A DNA stretch of 64,000 nucleotides from Harmonia axyridis (taxonomy: Eukaryota; Arthropoda; Insecta; Coleoptera; Coccinellidae): NCBI RefSeq assembly GCF_914767665.1, contig NC_059501.1, forward strand, positions 48,980,798 through 49,044,797, written 5' to 3'. The notes beneath the pieces are model-generated. The model ran no database searches and was not told the origin of the DNA. It saw only the letters and a program-made list of their open reading frames with translations. The translations under genes and the position numbers were made by a program. Numbering within the stretch: position 1 is the stretch's first letter; every line of letters begins with the position of its first letter. Positions 47,225-58,405 of the stretch are shown in pieces.

Positions 47225-48933
47225 CAGCGTTGCCGTTCGTACGATAATTATCGTTTTGTACGATAATTTGCTGATCGGTACTATGTACGATACCGCATGT
47301 ACGATAATAGCGTTTTGTACGATAATTTCAGTGTACCTATCATTTGAGTTGAAATTTCCATAGATACTAAAAATATAATGAAGCTGAGTATGGCCAGATT
47401 TAGTAGAAATTTTCTTTTTCAGTAGATTTTTCGCATTTTCATGAAGTTTTTAGTAGGAAGAAATCATTTGGTAGATTTTAGTAGTTTTAAAAAATCTAAC
47501 CGAAACGGTTGGGAATGTCTAGACTTTAGAATGTTCCGATGAATCAATTCATAGTTCATTGGGATTCTACGTTCTACGTGGATCTAGAAGAACGAACCTA
47601 CTTAAACATAATAAAATCATAAAACTTCTTTTCTGGCTGTCGGTTGAAAATAAATACAAAGAATCATGGAATATCCGAAGGGTAGGTGCCTCATTAAAAA
47701 CAGATGGTGTTCAAACTTCAGTTGAAAATATACCATTATCTCATATTTGGTATTCTATTTAGTGAAAAAAAAATTGTTGTAACAGGTATTTCATTGACAT
47801 ATTTGAGTGGCTGAATATTTCAGATTTGAATATATTCATTTCACACAACAAAATCGTTTTTTTTGATGACCCTTATTTTATAGAGAATTTTTACGAAGAT
47901 ATTTCTTCGTATTTCCAATCAATTCAAGTATTTAGATTCATATTATTTTATAATATGTGGATATGGGAGCAAATGTTCAATTGTTGAAAGCACATAACAA
48001 AGACCATCAAAAATATACTGCTATTTCAATTGAAAAGGGCGTACCTATCTGCAAAAAAGCACACTAGAGATATTTAATTGAATTAATATGAAAAAGAAAT
48101 ACATGACAATGCATGTTAAATAAATTCATTGATTTTAATTCAGAAAGACTATTGAAGTCAAATATAATTATCAAAATAAATTTGTTACTTGAAATCGTAC
48201 TTACAAACTTCAACCCTAAATATATGTATAGGTATCATTAAATAATAGGATCCTTGAATTATTTCCGAAAAACGTATTTTTCATTAGTATTTCAGATTCA
48301 ATTTCGAAACGTATCTAGTACCTCGAACACCCATATTCAAAGAATTTTGTATTTGGGTATTTTTTATTCGGTTTCCTTTACATCTTTGTCGACGATTGCA
48401 TGTTTTTTGCAATATTCTAAGTAATTTGGGAAAAGAACTTGAGTAATTTTGTAAAAAAAAAAAAAAACAAAAATAACAGAAACAATTTTCACGATGTTAT
48501 AAGTAAAATTCGATCCATTCTTTCACGATTTCCTCAAAAAATTTCTTGTTTTATTTTCGAATCTGTACGCATCTCTACTATCTATCCTATTCATGAAGTA
48601 AAATTTAACTATAAGAGACATTAGAATAAGGTGTATTCTGAATAAAGTGAAAATACCGACAATCTGTGAATAGGAAAATACAGGTTCTCTGATCTTGTCT
48701 GATAATTAATTAATTATTCATTAACCGTTTTGTCTAAATAAAAAATATATTACTTAATCGATACATTGCTTGTTTTTCCATCCTTTTCCACAAATTGTCA
48801 TATTCTCGCAAAAATTTCCTTTATTTCGAATGTGTACGATAAAAATCAGTGGGATACGATAATATGTACGATAAAATACGATGATTTTAAACACGCGGTA
48901 CGATATTTTAGGCTTGTCGACCTGGCAACGCTG
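47225..48933. mobile_element. hAT-like element with TACGATAAT subterminal repeats
   Basis: A 1709-bp element flanked by the 8-bp duplication CATCTGAC (47217-47224 and 48934-48941). Ends are CAGCGTTGCC and GGCAACGCTG. Both ends carry many copies of TACGATAAT or TACGATA (about six in the first 120 bases and five or six in the last 110), arranged like transposase-binding sites. The interior is AT-rich without a transposase ORF, so it is non-autonomous. An 8-bp duplication and C-A-G ends indicate hAT. Confidence 0.75.
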
Positions 48934-48959
48934 CATCTGACAGACTTTACGTATTAAAC

Positions 48960-49640
48960 ATGATGGCCGCCGCCATATATAAACAATCGATAAAACCATC
49001 GATTTTGACGAAAAAAAAGGCATTTTTATTTCAGGGAAAGCTTGAAATGTGATTAATTAATCATTTCTAACGAGAATCAGTTAATAAAATACAAGAAAAC
49101 TAGCTATTAATGTGGATAACCTCACCTTCATTAGGCCAATTTCACAATTAAAAAAAAAAAAACTAGCTGGATTAAGGAATTTATGAAAGGGGATTCGTGA
49201 TCTAAGATCCAAAATAAGTAAGTCTGCAAAATTTCATCACTTTTGAATCATTATTAAAATTAATTCTATATAGTAAACATTGTTTTTCTTTTCAGAAGAT
49301 GGATTATTTTCGTTTGGATGAATAATTATACAGGATATTTATTTGTCGAATATCAATTAGAAGTATCTAGAGATGTTGGACCAATTCAAGTCTGAAAATT
49401 GAGATTAAAGCTTCAAATTATTAATTAATTTGTAAAGAAATACACAATATTTGATCAACAATTATATAGGGTGTATATATATTTGAAGTAGTAATTAGAC
49501 ATTTTGAAATCTGAAATTCTCATTTCTCTAGAAATGGCAATTCCTTTCTTCTTTGAAAAATTTGGGAAAAATGCATAATCAAAATGTGAGAGTTATTATC
49601 AGTCAATAGAAACACTACCTGAAAAAGAAACTGCATTCAA
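48960..49640. other. Intronic AT-rich DNA
   Basis: No gene recognised. The short ATG frame near 48959 (MMAAAIYKQSIKPS) lacks support. Confidence 0.3.
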
Positions 49641-49659
49641 TGTTTATTTTCAGTTTTGA

Positions 49660-51230
49660 CAAATATTGAATTTACATAATCATTCGATAAGATCTATGAA
49701 AAGACCTACAGTGAAATTTTGTTTTAGGGATATTCAGTATAGCTATAATAAACTAAAAAGGGGCAGAATGAATAGATCTACCTTTCAAAAACCCATGGCT
49801 AATGTTGCCTTACAAGCAATCATAATAATATCAGTAACATCTTTGAGAAATCAGGTTATGAGAAGTCCCTCATTTCCGAGGTTCATCAATACTTTTTTCA
49901 GTTGAGCAACAAATTATTCTTCCATTTCATAATTTATTAAGAAATACAAGGAAGGACACCTTTTGAAATCTAAAAATTTGGTTAATAGTAGGTTATTTTC
50001 CATAATTTATAATATTGAAAGACCAATTGGACATTCCTGAAGAACTAAGGCGTTTTTAGAATCTGAAAATTGTATCGATGAATTTTGCATACTCTTCTTG
50101 AAGGTATATGGACAAAAATGATTTTTGTGGGTTCTGGTGAATGATCAAAGGGATACAGGTAACAATTTCATTAATACCAGTCGAGATGTAGTGATCATAG
50201 ATAAGAGATGATATAGAAATTTCACTAGATAATTCTGATTCAGTGGAGGACAGCTGAATTAAAGCTTAATCGTGATGGTTCGTTACGTTATAGAGCAAGC
50301 TTGTAGCTCTGGGTTTTACTCAGAAGTAAATTGAACAGGGAAATATATATAGTAAATGAAATTTTGACAGATATAAGTTAAAAAAGATCAACAATTGAGC
50401 ATTGTATTTACATAAAATCAAAAAATAACTTGCTAACTGTTGTTGCATTGTACGTGGATGACTTTTTTGTTTTAACAAATGTTAATTCTGAATGAATATA
50501 TCTGATAGAAAATTTAAGTGATAATTTCATCATAAAGAATTCAGGGAAAGCTAAAAATGTTTAGGGATGAATATCACTAGAAATTATGAAAAAGGTAGTA
50601 TAGTAATTGTTTATATTCTTCAAGTATGTATTGCAATAATTCAGCATGTCTAATTGTAAACATATGAAAACTCCTTTGAAAACTTAATTGAAATTTGATT
50701 CAACAAAAGAGAGTTGTAATGATGAACCATATAAGAAATTAATAGGTTTATTAACGTCTTTAGCAGTATTAACTAATCCTGATAAAGCATACTCTGTTAA
50801 TCTCTTGAGTCAATTTAATAATTATCTCATTATTGAACACTGAAAAAGTGCAAAATTCATTTCAAGATGCAAGTATAAAGTATTTTATACCTACATTGAA
50901 TTGCTGGAAAATTTATACCAATTTCGAAAGTAACTGCCATGTCAAAATTCTTCATATACTGAATGATCCTTCAAATTTTATTTCTGTTGTAACATTTTGA
51001 CTAGTAATTAAAGTGAAAAATTTGAACTGATTTTATATATGTATATAGTATAGCTATAAATGAACAACCTGAAAAGAGACAGAATGAATAGACTTGCCTT
51101 TCGAATACCCATGGCTTATGTTACCTCATAAGCAAATTTAATATCTAGGTAGAACCTTTTTGAGAAATCAGGTTATAAGTTTGAGAGTCTCTTAATTTCC
51201 AAGGTTTCAGTTGAACGACAAATAATATTA
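49660..51230 (+). pseudogene. Copia-type (Ty1) retrotransposon remnant
   Basis: RT fragments on the plus strand: LKLNRDGSLRYRASLVALGF (near 50260), LYVDDFFVLTN (Y-V-D-D active site, near 50450), FLGMNITRNYEKGS (near 50570) and GLLTSLAVLTNPDKAYSVNL (near 50750). The order and spacing match Copia pol. Stops and frameshifts are frequent. A 150-200-base direct repeat flanks the region (49730-49900 and 51040-51215, sharing AGACAGAATGAATAGA-type and TTTGAGAAATCAGGTTAT blocks) and could be LTR remains or an internal duplication. Confidence 0.65.
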
Positions 51231-51239
51231 TGATAATAT

Positions 51240-51860
51240 AACAGGGTATATATGGTTGAAATTATTCGTATGAAAGATTTCACAACGATTTGATTTCTTC
51301 ATTATAAATTCAACAGCACTGCACTCAAATTCTTCAAAAACTGATAGGTCACTTATATTTTTGCACTCTTCAGTCGTAAAAGTGTATATTTTAGATATTC
51401 CAAGAACACATGGAAATTTTTGAATGTCATCTGACTAACTTGGCTCTTTTTCCAGTAATAAAGCCAATTGTGAATTATCTATAAGGAGTTTTTCTATCTG
51501 TTTAATACATGATCAGATGAAGCTTCTGTTCTCTTTTGTAGTTCCATCTTCTGTCGCAATAGATTCAAATTCTCACGAAAGAGAATGTAGTTTTATAGTT
51601 TGTGGAAAATAAACGAAAAATTCCTGAAATAAAGTAACATTCATATCCAATTGAATGATACAAACACTTAAAACAAACCTGAATTGAGGAAAATGCATTC
51701 GATGATATCAATGTTCATTTTCAAATTTTGACAAATATCTATCGAATTTTCGATTCGCCGAAAACTTTGCATTTTATCTGTCGGCATTTATTTAAATATT
51801 GAATAACAATTTTGGAAACTGCAAACTTTTTCAAGAACTTTCATATATCGAAATGGAATA
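51240..51860. other. Unassigned AT-rich DNA
   Basis: No gene recognised. A TTTTGACAAATAT block near 51730 resembles one at 49655 next to the Copia repeat, so it may be Copia-derived. Confidence 0.25.
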
Positions 51861-52124
51861 TTTATTATTAACATGACACTGACAGCCAAATTGTCCACAG
51901 ATACCACAGAAATATGGGACTTGAAATGTCAAAATGATCCGAAACACCCCGTATACTCGAAAACCGCGGGGAGAATCGAAGGTTTGGGATCTTTCCCGGG
52001 ATCTCCAGACGATTTTGAGGGGGGTCTTATTCTTGTCATTTTTGCTCTAGATGGTCCCGTTTGGGCTGTGATTTTACGTTTAAAGTTTGACGTATATGTG
52101 CAAGCGGTTTTATATATACTTATT

Positions 52125-53622
52125 AGATTAAAAACATCCTCCGAACATTTTAAAGGGGGGCTATGAGAAATATTTTTATTCGAAATTTTGGTAGTGGATT
52201 ATTTTGTTCATGAAGTTTAGCCCATCCTAGTGGAAAAAAATTTTACCGAGCTACTGCTGCACATTACACCAATGAATTATCTATTTTATAGTGATTTCAA
52301 AGAGGTATCACACAAGTCATTTGTTGTTCAAAGAGAAAAGATATGGCTGTTTTTATCCAAATGGGAACGTTTCTGACAAAATCAAGTTTGTCAATTCTGT
52401 TAAGAAATCTTCGATATTGCATTACTTAGTGAACAATGGCAATTGTTTACGTGCGAAAATATTACTCGCATAATTATTCACCTCAACGAAATTCAATTTT
52501 GCCGGCAAATTTTGCGAAAACATCATGCAGATCCCGATTTTTTTAATAAGATCATTAGGAGCGACGAGTCTTCCTATACCAAGGATGGGCACATGAATCT
52601 CCACAATTTGTATGGCTGCAATATCATAAATCCACACGAGGTGAGAGAAGATAGATCACAATATCGATTCAAGATCAATTTATGGACAGGAATATTTAAT
52701 GGTGCATCTTTGGGCCCGATCGAACTGCCGCCATCACTGAACGCAAACAATTATTTGGAATTTTCAACCAACCAGCTGCCCATTTTATTGGAAGATGTGC
52801 CACTGGCGCTGCGACGTAGTCTGTGGTTTCAACATGATGGATGCCCAACACATTACGGACTCGAAGTTACCGCTCATTTAAATAGAACTAATCCCTACCG
52901 GTGGATTGAAAGAGAAGGTGAAATTTTGTGGCCTCCTCGTTCACCTGACCTAAATCCTATGGACTTTTATTATTGGGGCTGCCTAAAAGACAAATTACGC
53001 AACACCCATGCGTGATGAAGCCGAATTGAGAGAACGCATCCACAATTCGGCTTCATCACGTATCGCGTATACTTTGTCTTTCAGGGAGCCCCAATATTGA
53101 AGTCCAGAGGATTTAGGTCTTCATATACCCATCCATGGTACAGGGGGACTCTTCGCTCCATATCTTTTTTCTTTGAATAACAAATGACTTGTGTGATACC
53201 TCTTTGAAATCACTATAAAATAGACAATGTATTGGTGTAATGTGCAGCAGTAGCTCGGTACATTTTTTTTTCCACTACGATGGGCTAAACTTCATGAACA
53301 AAATAATCCACTACCAAAATTTCCAATAAAAATATTTCTCATAGCCCCCCTTTGAAATGTTCGGAGGATGTTTTTAACGTAAACGTTGAAATCATTCTTC
53401 AGCAATATTTAACTGAAAAAATTATCCAAAAATATGTAAATTTTAACCAACCGTTAGGACAAAACTATTGAAAGGGGCAAAAATTCATCATTTTCAAAAA
53501 AAATATATATATCTCGAAAACGGTAAGACTTTTATAATGGGAACTTTGTCATAGCAGGTGGGTTATCCTTTGATCTACATTCTCCCTCGGTTTGACGTGG
53601 TCTTTACGGGACACCCTGTATA
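52125..53622. mobile_element. Mariner-type element folded on itself
   Basis: An arm at 52125-52330 and 52945-53030 is mirrored at 53040-53110 and 53140-53350. For example ACATCCTCCGAAC at 52133 pairs with GTTCGGAGGATGT at 53360, and the transposase end GACCTAAATCCTATGGAC is repeated inverted at 53095. The right terminus is GGTCTTTACGGGACACCCTGTA (to 53622) and its solo twin lies at 42869. The left terminus is lost. Only one transposase fragment is open. Confidence 0.65.
52443..53015 (+). pseudogene. Transposase catalytic core (DUF4817/mariner-like family)
   Basis: DDE domain of the same superfamily as 34366-35540: IIRSDESSYTKDGHMNLHNL (first Asp), YRFKINLWTGIFNGASLGPI, a LPPSLNANNYLEF loop, WFQHDGCPTHYGLEVTAHLN (second Asp) and WPPRSPDLNPMDFYYWGCLK (third acidic position). 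It is 190 residues and open, but truncated at NTHA where the inverted arm begins. The N-terminal helix-turn-helix is only seen as broken reading upstream. All three acidic residues appear kept, yet the protein is incomplete. Confidence 0.75.
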
Positions 53623-53629
53623 ATTTGAG

Positions 53630-54530
53630 AAAGAATCTGTATTACAAGCGACGAGAATAACACCAAACTCGGCAACTTAGACAACGTTATTTCAAATATT
53701 GATGGAATTACAACTTAAGTTGAAGGTCATCTATCTGACTATTCTGGACAAATTTTAACATTTTTTCATGAAAATAATGAAGTTAAACCAGAAAAATTGA
53801 AATAAACAGAATAAATAATGAGCACAACTATCAGGTTTTTGAGTCGCTTCTATAGGGCATAAATTGATCTGAACTTTATGATATTCCTGTCAGGTTTAAT
53901 GAGACTTTTTAGAAATGATTTCCAGTGCAAACTATTGAAATTAGGAAAAAAGGAGAAGGGTACTAAGAGCACAAACTCGAAGCATAAAAGAACGTTTGGA
54001 CTTGCTATTTATATAATCTAGATATAAGGCGGCACTCCTACTTGATTATAAAAATATACTCAGGGAAGCACTAAGCACGTTGTATTCTCCATTCTCATAC
54101 TCTGGATTTGCCAAAATTTTGTCTTTCCGTTTCGGGTCGAAGTTTCACTTACAACGCAGTCACTGTTCATAACTCAGTTCCTCAAGTTACAAAACACGCT
54201 CAGAGATGTTTTTAAAACGAAATTTGAAAAAATTACTGTTGCAATTGCAGGGTGAATAAGTTGAGTGAGTCATCAATAATTCTTTATTTTTGCATATGTA
54301 TCTATTATGTATATCTTTTTTCCTGGTATTTTCAACAAAATATAATTTTATTTTTAGTTTATCGTATTATTCTCGAAAATTGTACTTTTTTTTGTTATTA
54401 AAAATTTTTGTTTCTATTTTAAAGAGGTTTGGTAAAAGTAGCTATGCTAAACTTTGCCTCTTGATAAGTATTCTTCTTTCCTTTAATAAAGGCAATTTAG
54501 TATTGTTATCATAGATACATATTAAAAAAA
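53630..54530. other. Unassigned DNA with possible RT C-terminal trace
   Basis: Mostly AT-rich and non-coding. Between 53990 and 54260 a broken frame (YNAVTVHNSVPQVTKHAQRC with basic residues after it) resembles the C-terminus of Jockey/CR1-like RTs, which end with a hydrophobic-basic block. Weak evidence. Confidence 0.25.
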
Positions 54531-54534
54531 AAAC

Positions 54535-54815
54535 AGAAAATGTAATCCCCACTGTTGATGGCAAAAATGACCGCGAAATATTTCTTTTAGCAAACAGATT
54601 CAATGATTTCTTTATAAATATATCGAATTCACATCCCGGGCTTAACACCTCCCTTACCACGGAGTGTAATAAACAACTTTCAGTATTAAACTCATTTTGT
54701 TTATTCAAAGTTCCAGAAAGTGAGATTTTTACTTTTGTCAAAATGATGAATAACAAAAGTTCTTTTGGATATGGTGTTCCGATGACATCATTGATCAAGC
54801 GCCATTTCGTACATA
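54535..54815 (+). pseudogene. Jockey/CR1-like RT N-terminal fragment
   Basis: Plus strand: LLANRFNDFFINISNSHPGL, then FKVPESEIFTFVKMMNNKSS and FGYGVPMTSLIK. The F-N-x-F-F block followed by E-x-I ... N-N-K-S-S-x-G-x-D/Y-G-V/I-P is the standard start of non-LTR RT domains, where the usual Asp is replaced here. It breaks off at a TATAGGGTGTTTC transposon-like end near 54818. It could belong to the same element as the trace at 53990-54260, though the order is wrong for one intact copy. Confidence 0.55.
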
Positions 54816-54817
54816 TA

Positions 54818-55960
54818 GGGTGTTTCATTTGATACCGGAAAAACCTATAAAGTCATGTAGATGACACCGAGAGAATCATTTTTGCCTTATGATATATACC
54901 TCGTTTTCGAAGCATAAGCGAGATACAGGGTGTGCAACGTCATTTTTGACCTATTGAGTGAAAAGTTATGTATAACCTTTGAAGTAACGATTTTTGGTCA
55001 AATCAAAGTATTTTTCAGTGCTCAATTGGGAAAAGGTAAAAAACCTTGAAAAAAAATTAAAATGGCGGAAACCTGCAACGTGTTCTTTTTTATTCTCGGT
55101 GGTCGAATTGAATCTCATTTTCTGAATCAACTCATTTTTCTAAGAATTTGTCTGAAAAATTTTTTCAAAAATCGAACAAGAATTTTTTTTACATGTCTAC
55201 AGCGAAACAAAATTTCGGAAAATTTCACCCGAAATTGATGAAATTTCTCACGATTATACTTTTTTGTATACCTAACACGAATATGAAAACAGAATCGAAA
55301 AATATCAGACGGTTCGTTCATAACGGCAAAATTTTGAAATTGCACAGTCGAAACTTTGAAATTGAAGCGATTTCCTCAGGTAGGATATTGAGGGAAATTT
55401 GCAGCTGTTGGGTACTTCAATAATTTTCTAGAAATTAATGGTATTTTATTATTGCAGAAATTTTCAAAAATGAATTCCTATTTCATAAACGTGAGAATTA
55501 ACAGCACATCATCAGAAGAATTGCAAAATAATATTCAAATGCGAATTCACTGTCAAATTCTCTGAATTGTTGGTAACGAAAATCAATATTGTTGCATCAG
55601 TTCAAATTTATATTCTGGGTAATACCTCGAGAAGTCGGAGTTCGACTCCCTCACAGAGATTCATTGAAATTACAGCGAAATATTTTTTCGCTTTTTTTTT
55701 TAATTTTATACTACCATCTGGAATGTTTCGACAGTGCAATCTCAAAATTTTGCCCCTCATAGCCCAACCAGTTGTTTTTTCAATTATGTTAGAGGACTGA
55801 AGGAAAAATATGGATGGCCGTTATAAAGGAACCGTTTGATATTTTTCGATTCTGTTTTCAAATTCGTGTTAGGTATACAAAAAAGAATAATAGTGAGAAA
55901 TTTCATCAACTTTCCATGTATAGGTGGTTTTGCATCATGATGACCTGTTGTTTCAATATA
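54818..55960. mobile_element. Non-coding element with internal inverted repeats
   Basis: Begins near TATAGGGTGTTTCATTTG and has a second ACAGGGTGTGC at 54925. Blocks at 55230-55325 and 55815-55912 are inverted copies (GTATACCTAACACGAATATG and a GAATCGAAAAATATCA-type block against its inverse). No ORF of interest. The element borders are not resolved. Confidence 0.45.
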
Positions 55961-56017
55961 AGTTTAGTGTTTCAATGGGTTTAAGGTCTGAAGATGACAA
56001 AAACTAATTGTTTAGTT

Positions 56018-56053
56018 GCCGACAGTTTCGATAACTTTTATTATCATCAGGGC
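56018..56053 (-). ncRNA. Hammerhead ribozyme-like motif, copy 1
   Basis: Minus strand: GCC, core CUGAUGA, a weak stem II (UAAUAAAAGUUAUC), core GAAA, CUGUC and GGC. Stem II is degraded compared with its partner at 56181. Confidence 0.55.
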
Positions 56054-56180
56054 TCTGAAATGAGAGGTAAACATTATTAAATATCCTACCATCACTCACA
56101 TTGAAATTTTAAAATAAATAAATTACACGGATTCGAACACATAAGATAAAAGTAAACTGGATATCAACAAAAGTCAAGAA

Positions 56181-56219
56181 GCCCTGATGATGATAACAAA
56201 AGTTATCGAAACTGTCGGC
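56181..56219 (+). ncRNA. Hammerhead ribozyme, copy 2
   Basis: Plus strand: stem I GCC/GGC, core CUGAUGA, stem II GAUAAC/GUUAUC (6 perfect pairs, loop AAAA), core GAAA, then CUGUC with cleavage triplet GUC. Stem III is minimal (A-C-U-G-U). Confidence 0.7.
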
Positions 56220-56707
56220 AACTGAACAATTGATGTTTGTCATCTTCAGACCTTAAACCCATTTAAACACATAACTTAGATCAAGTCTGTATTCGAGTTT
56301 GATTTTTCCGCCTGAACGTAGCCGTTTCATGAATCATTTCCACAGAATGAACACCATAATAATAATGTAGAATATCAGCATAATATTTTTATCAGAAATC
56401 ATAATTTATTTTTCTTTGAATCACCCGGTATCTCAGATATTCCACGGGAAATTCAAACCCCTAATTCCCATTGAGTTTAGATCCTCTCACTCCTCTGAAT
56501 AATTGTTCCCTACGTCATCAGTCACCCTGTATTAAACATGCTTGAATCAATCAATCTATTCCAATCTGTGCAAAATAAAACACTAAATTCTACGACATGC
56601 GTAATATTCATGCTGCATATCCCCGGCAGCATATTCAAAAAAAAAAAAAAATCATAACAAGATGCAGTAAATGGAAACTTCGAACTCAAGCCGTGCTCGA
56701 TTCGAAC

Positions 56708-57477
56708 CTGAGCTCCTTGTGGTTGCTCATCTTTATTCTGCACGAAGAACTGCTGCTTATGTGCGCAGCTTTTGACATCAACCCCTCCAAAATCGTATAT
56801 ACTTTCTTCGACTTGCTGCAGGTCTCGAAATTTATCATTGAATTGATACGTTGTTTCGGGATGATAATTAGGAAAGCATTCTTGATAAGGAATATGTACA
56901 TTTCTTTCTAATGAACCCATTCTGGGTGTTATACTTGGGGTAATATAGTGTGATCTTTCTAGGGAGCCCATAGGCGACCCTGTTTTATTTTTACGTTCTA
57001 AAGAACCTAATTTTGGACTGAACATTCCAGATTTATCCAAACTACTGTGACTGCTATGAATTAAAAAAGCATTCTTTTCTGGAGAGGTATTTTCTGGTTT
57101 GGTTGGAACTATTCTCTCTAGAGATCCCATGTTTGGGGTGGGACAACCAGTACTACCAGATCGCGAAGGAGCTCTATCTAAATTACCAGTTTTCAAATTT
57201 TTATTATGTGGAACTTCAGGATCTAATTTATGTAAATTTTGGACAGGAATCAGGGTGGTTTTAAGGATTGGTGTGGAAATGTCCTCTTTCTGTTCGAAAA
57301 CTACAGCTACTGTGTTAAATACCGAGGCTGGTGTAGTGTAAGCTGCAGGTGTTAATCCTCTGTTTTCGTTTTCCTTCATAAGATGGGCTAATACTTCAGA
57401 ATTTTGAGCTATGATGTATGTTTGTGGTCCGATAGGTTCTTCCAAATCCAAGGAGGCCAGAGAAGAAGATATTTCTC
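56708..57477 (-). CDS. Host gene exon with four GSLER motifs
   Basis: Minus-strand exon of 770 nt, acceptor ATTACAG before 57477 and donor CAG|GTTCGA after 56708. It starts with 2 nt of a split codon and ends in phase 0. The protein begins EISSSLASLDLEEPIGPQTY, continues IIAQNSEVLAHLMKENENRG, and has a repeated P-x-M/L-G-S-L-E-R unit four times (TPNMGSLERI, SPKLGSLERK, GSPMGSLERS, TPRMGSLERN) spaced 30-60 residues, rich in Ser, Thr, Pro and Asn. No transmembrane segment is seen. Regular short motifs in a disordered region suggest docking or phosphorylation sites in a scaffold or receptor tail; that is inference. The frame stays open past the donor to 56522 but becomes low-complexity. The gene is not recognised. 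Confidence 0.7.
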
Positions 57478-57589
57478 CTGTAATTGTATAAAAAATTGAA
57501 AAAAATTTTTTTTTATACTAAGAAATTGTTTCATTTTTCTACTGCGAATATGAACTATTTTAGCTCTGTGCCCTCAGCTTGACCTTTCG

Positions 57590-57900
57590 GGGATTACCCC
57601 GCTGATTTCTTTCATGAACATGTGACTCTACTTACCCTCTTACCCGCGGAAGTTACGCCAGAGAGAAGAACTCCCCCCTCCTTACCATTTCCCCTTTGCC
57701 GGCTAGGAGTTGTTGTCCACAGTGCCCGCGTTTCTTCAGTACGCTGTTTATTCTCGATTAGTGAACAAGTACTAAACGAAATAAAACCGTTCATGTTATT
57801 ACGATCGTTTGATACTGTGTAGTGTTCGGAATTGTGAAATTATCTTTCCGGTGCCTGGGGTCCCTTTGGAAAGGTAAGTTTATAAATTATCCTTTTTTCG
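57590..57900 (+). other. GC-richer leader-like segment
   Basis: Composition differs sharply from its surroundings. It lies upstream of the minisatellite and the Gag-like ORF and may be the 5' leader of the same element. A GTAAG ... TTGTAG pair at 57874-57906 would give a 33-base intron, too short to accept. Confidence 0.3.
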
Positions 57901-57929
57901 TTGTAGGAAGCTCAGTCTACTAAGATCAG

Positions 57930-58235
57930 CCAATCTCCTCCGCAACTGCAGCCGTCTGTCTCCGAAGACGCAGCCGTCCGTCTCCGCAGATGCAGCCGAA
58001 AGGCTTCACAAACGCAGCTAAAAGGCTCGGCTGGAGCAGCGAAAGGCTCCACGAACGCAGCCGAAAGGCTCTGCTGACGCAGCCGAAAGACTCTGCTGAC
58101 GCAGCCGAAATGCTCTGCTGACGCAGCCGAAAGGCTTAACAAACGCTGCCGAAAGGCTTCACAAACGCAGCCGAAAAGCTCCGCAAACGCAACTGAAAGG
58201 ATATACAAACGCAGCCGAAAGACTCTCGTTTTACT
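57930..58235 (+). repeat. 22-bp minisatellite (CGCAGCCGAAAG core)
   Basis: About a dozen imperfect copies of a 20-22-base unit with the core ACGCAGCCGAAAGGCTC. Three adjacent copies near 58068-58135 are exactly 22 bases apart. On the minus strand it translates into a Phe/Leu/Arg repeat, but no gene is implied. Confidence 0.85.
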
Positions 58236-58405
58236 GTGGCAGTCGATCGGCTGTACGAAAGGTTTGTGTAACAAAGACTCATCAAATCTAATACAGTAAT
58301 ACAGCCGAATATCTGTACCACAGCTACACTCTCTCAGGGTTAGCTGAGAAGGACCATTTAGTCTTGAACATTTCAGACTTTCTGATTCAAGTCTCTATTC
58401 TCCAG

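Larger units (their letters stand above)
55965..56275. repeat. Inverted pseudo-LTR pair with hammerheads
   Basis: Arms 55965-56056 and 56176-56270 are inverted copies (GGGTTTAAGGTCTGAAGATG and its complement at the outer edges). Each carries a hammerhead core at its inner side. The centre (120 bases) is non-coding. As at 41413-41880, it is a PLE-type or retrozyme-type element reduced to its ends. Confidence 0.6.

Noticed and set aside
48959..49050. Gene start ATGATGGCCGCCGCC
   Set aside because: Only about 30 codons, with no splice donor or conserved product seen.
54442..54828. 128-residue minus-strand ORF
   Set aside because: Shadow of the plus-strand RT fragment, which shows conserved motifs.
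57874..57906. Intron GTAAG ... TTGTAG
   Set aside because: Only 33 bases, below the usual minimum for insect introns.
57912..58321. Phe/Leu/Arg-rich protein on the minus strand
   Set aside because: Artefact of reading the 22-bp minisatellite; no start context or domain.
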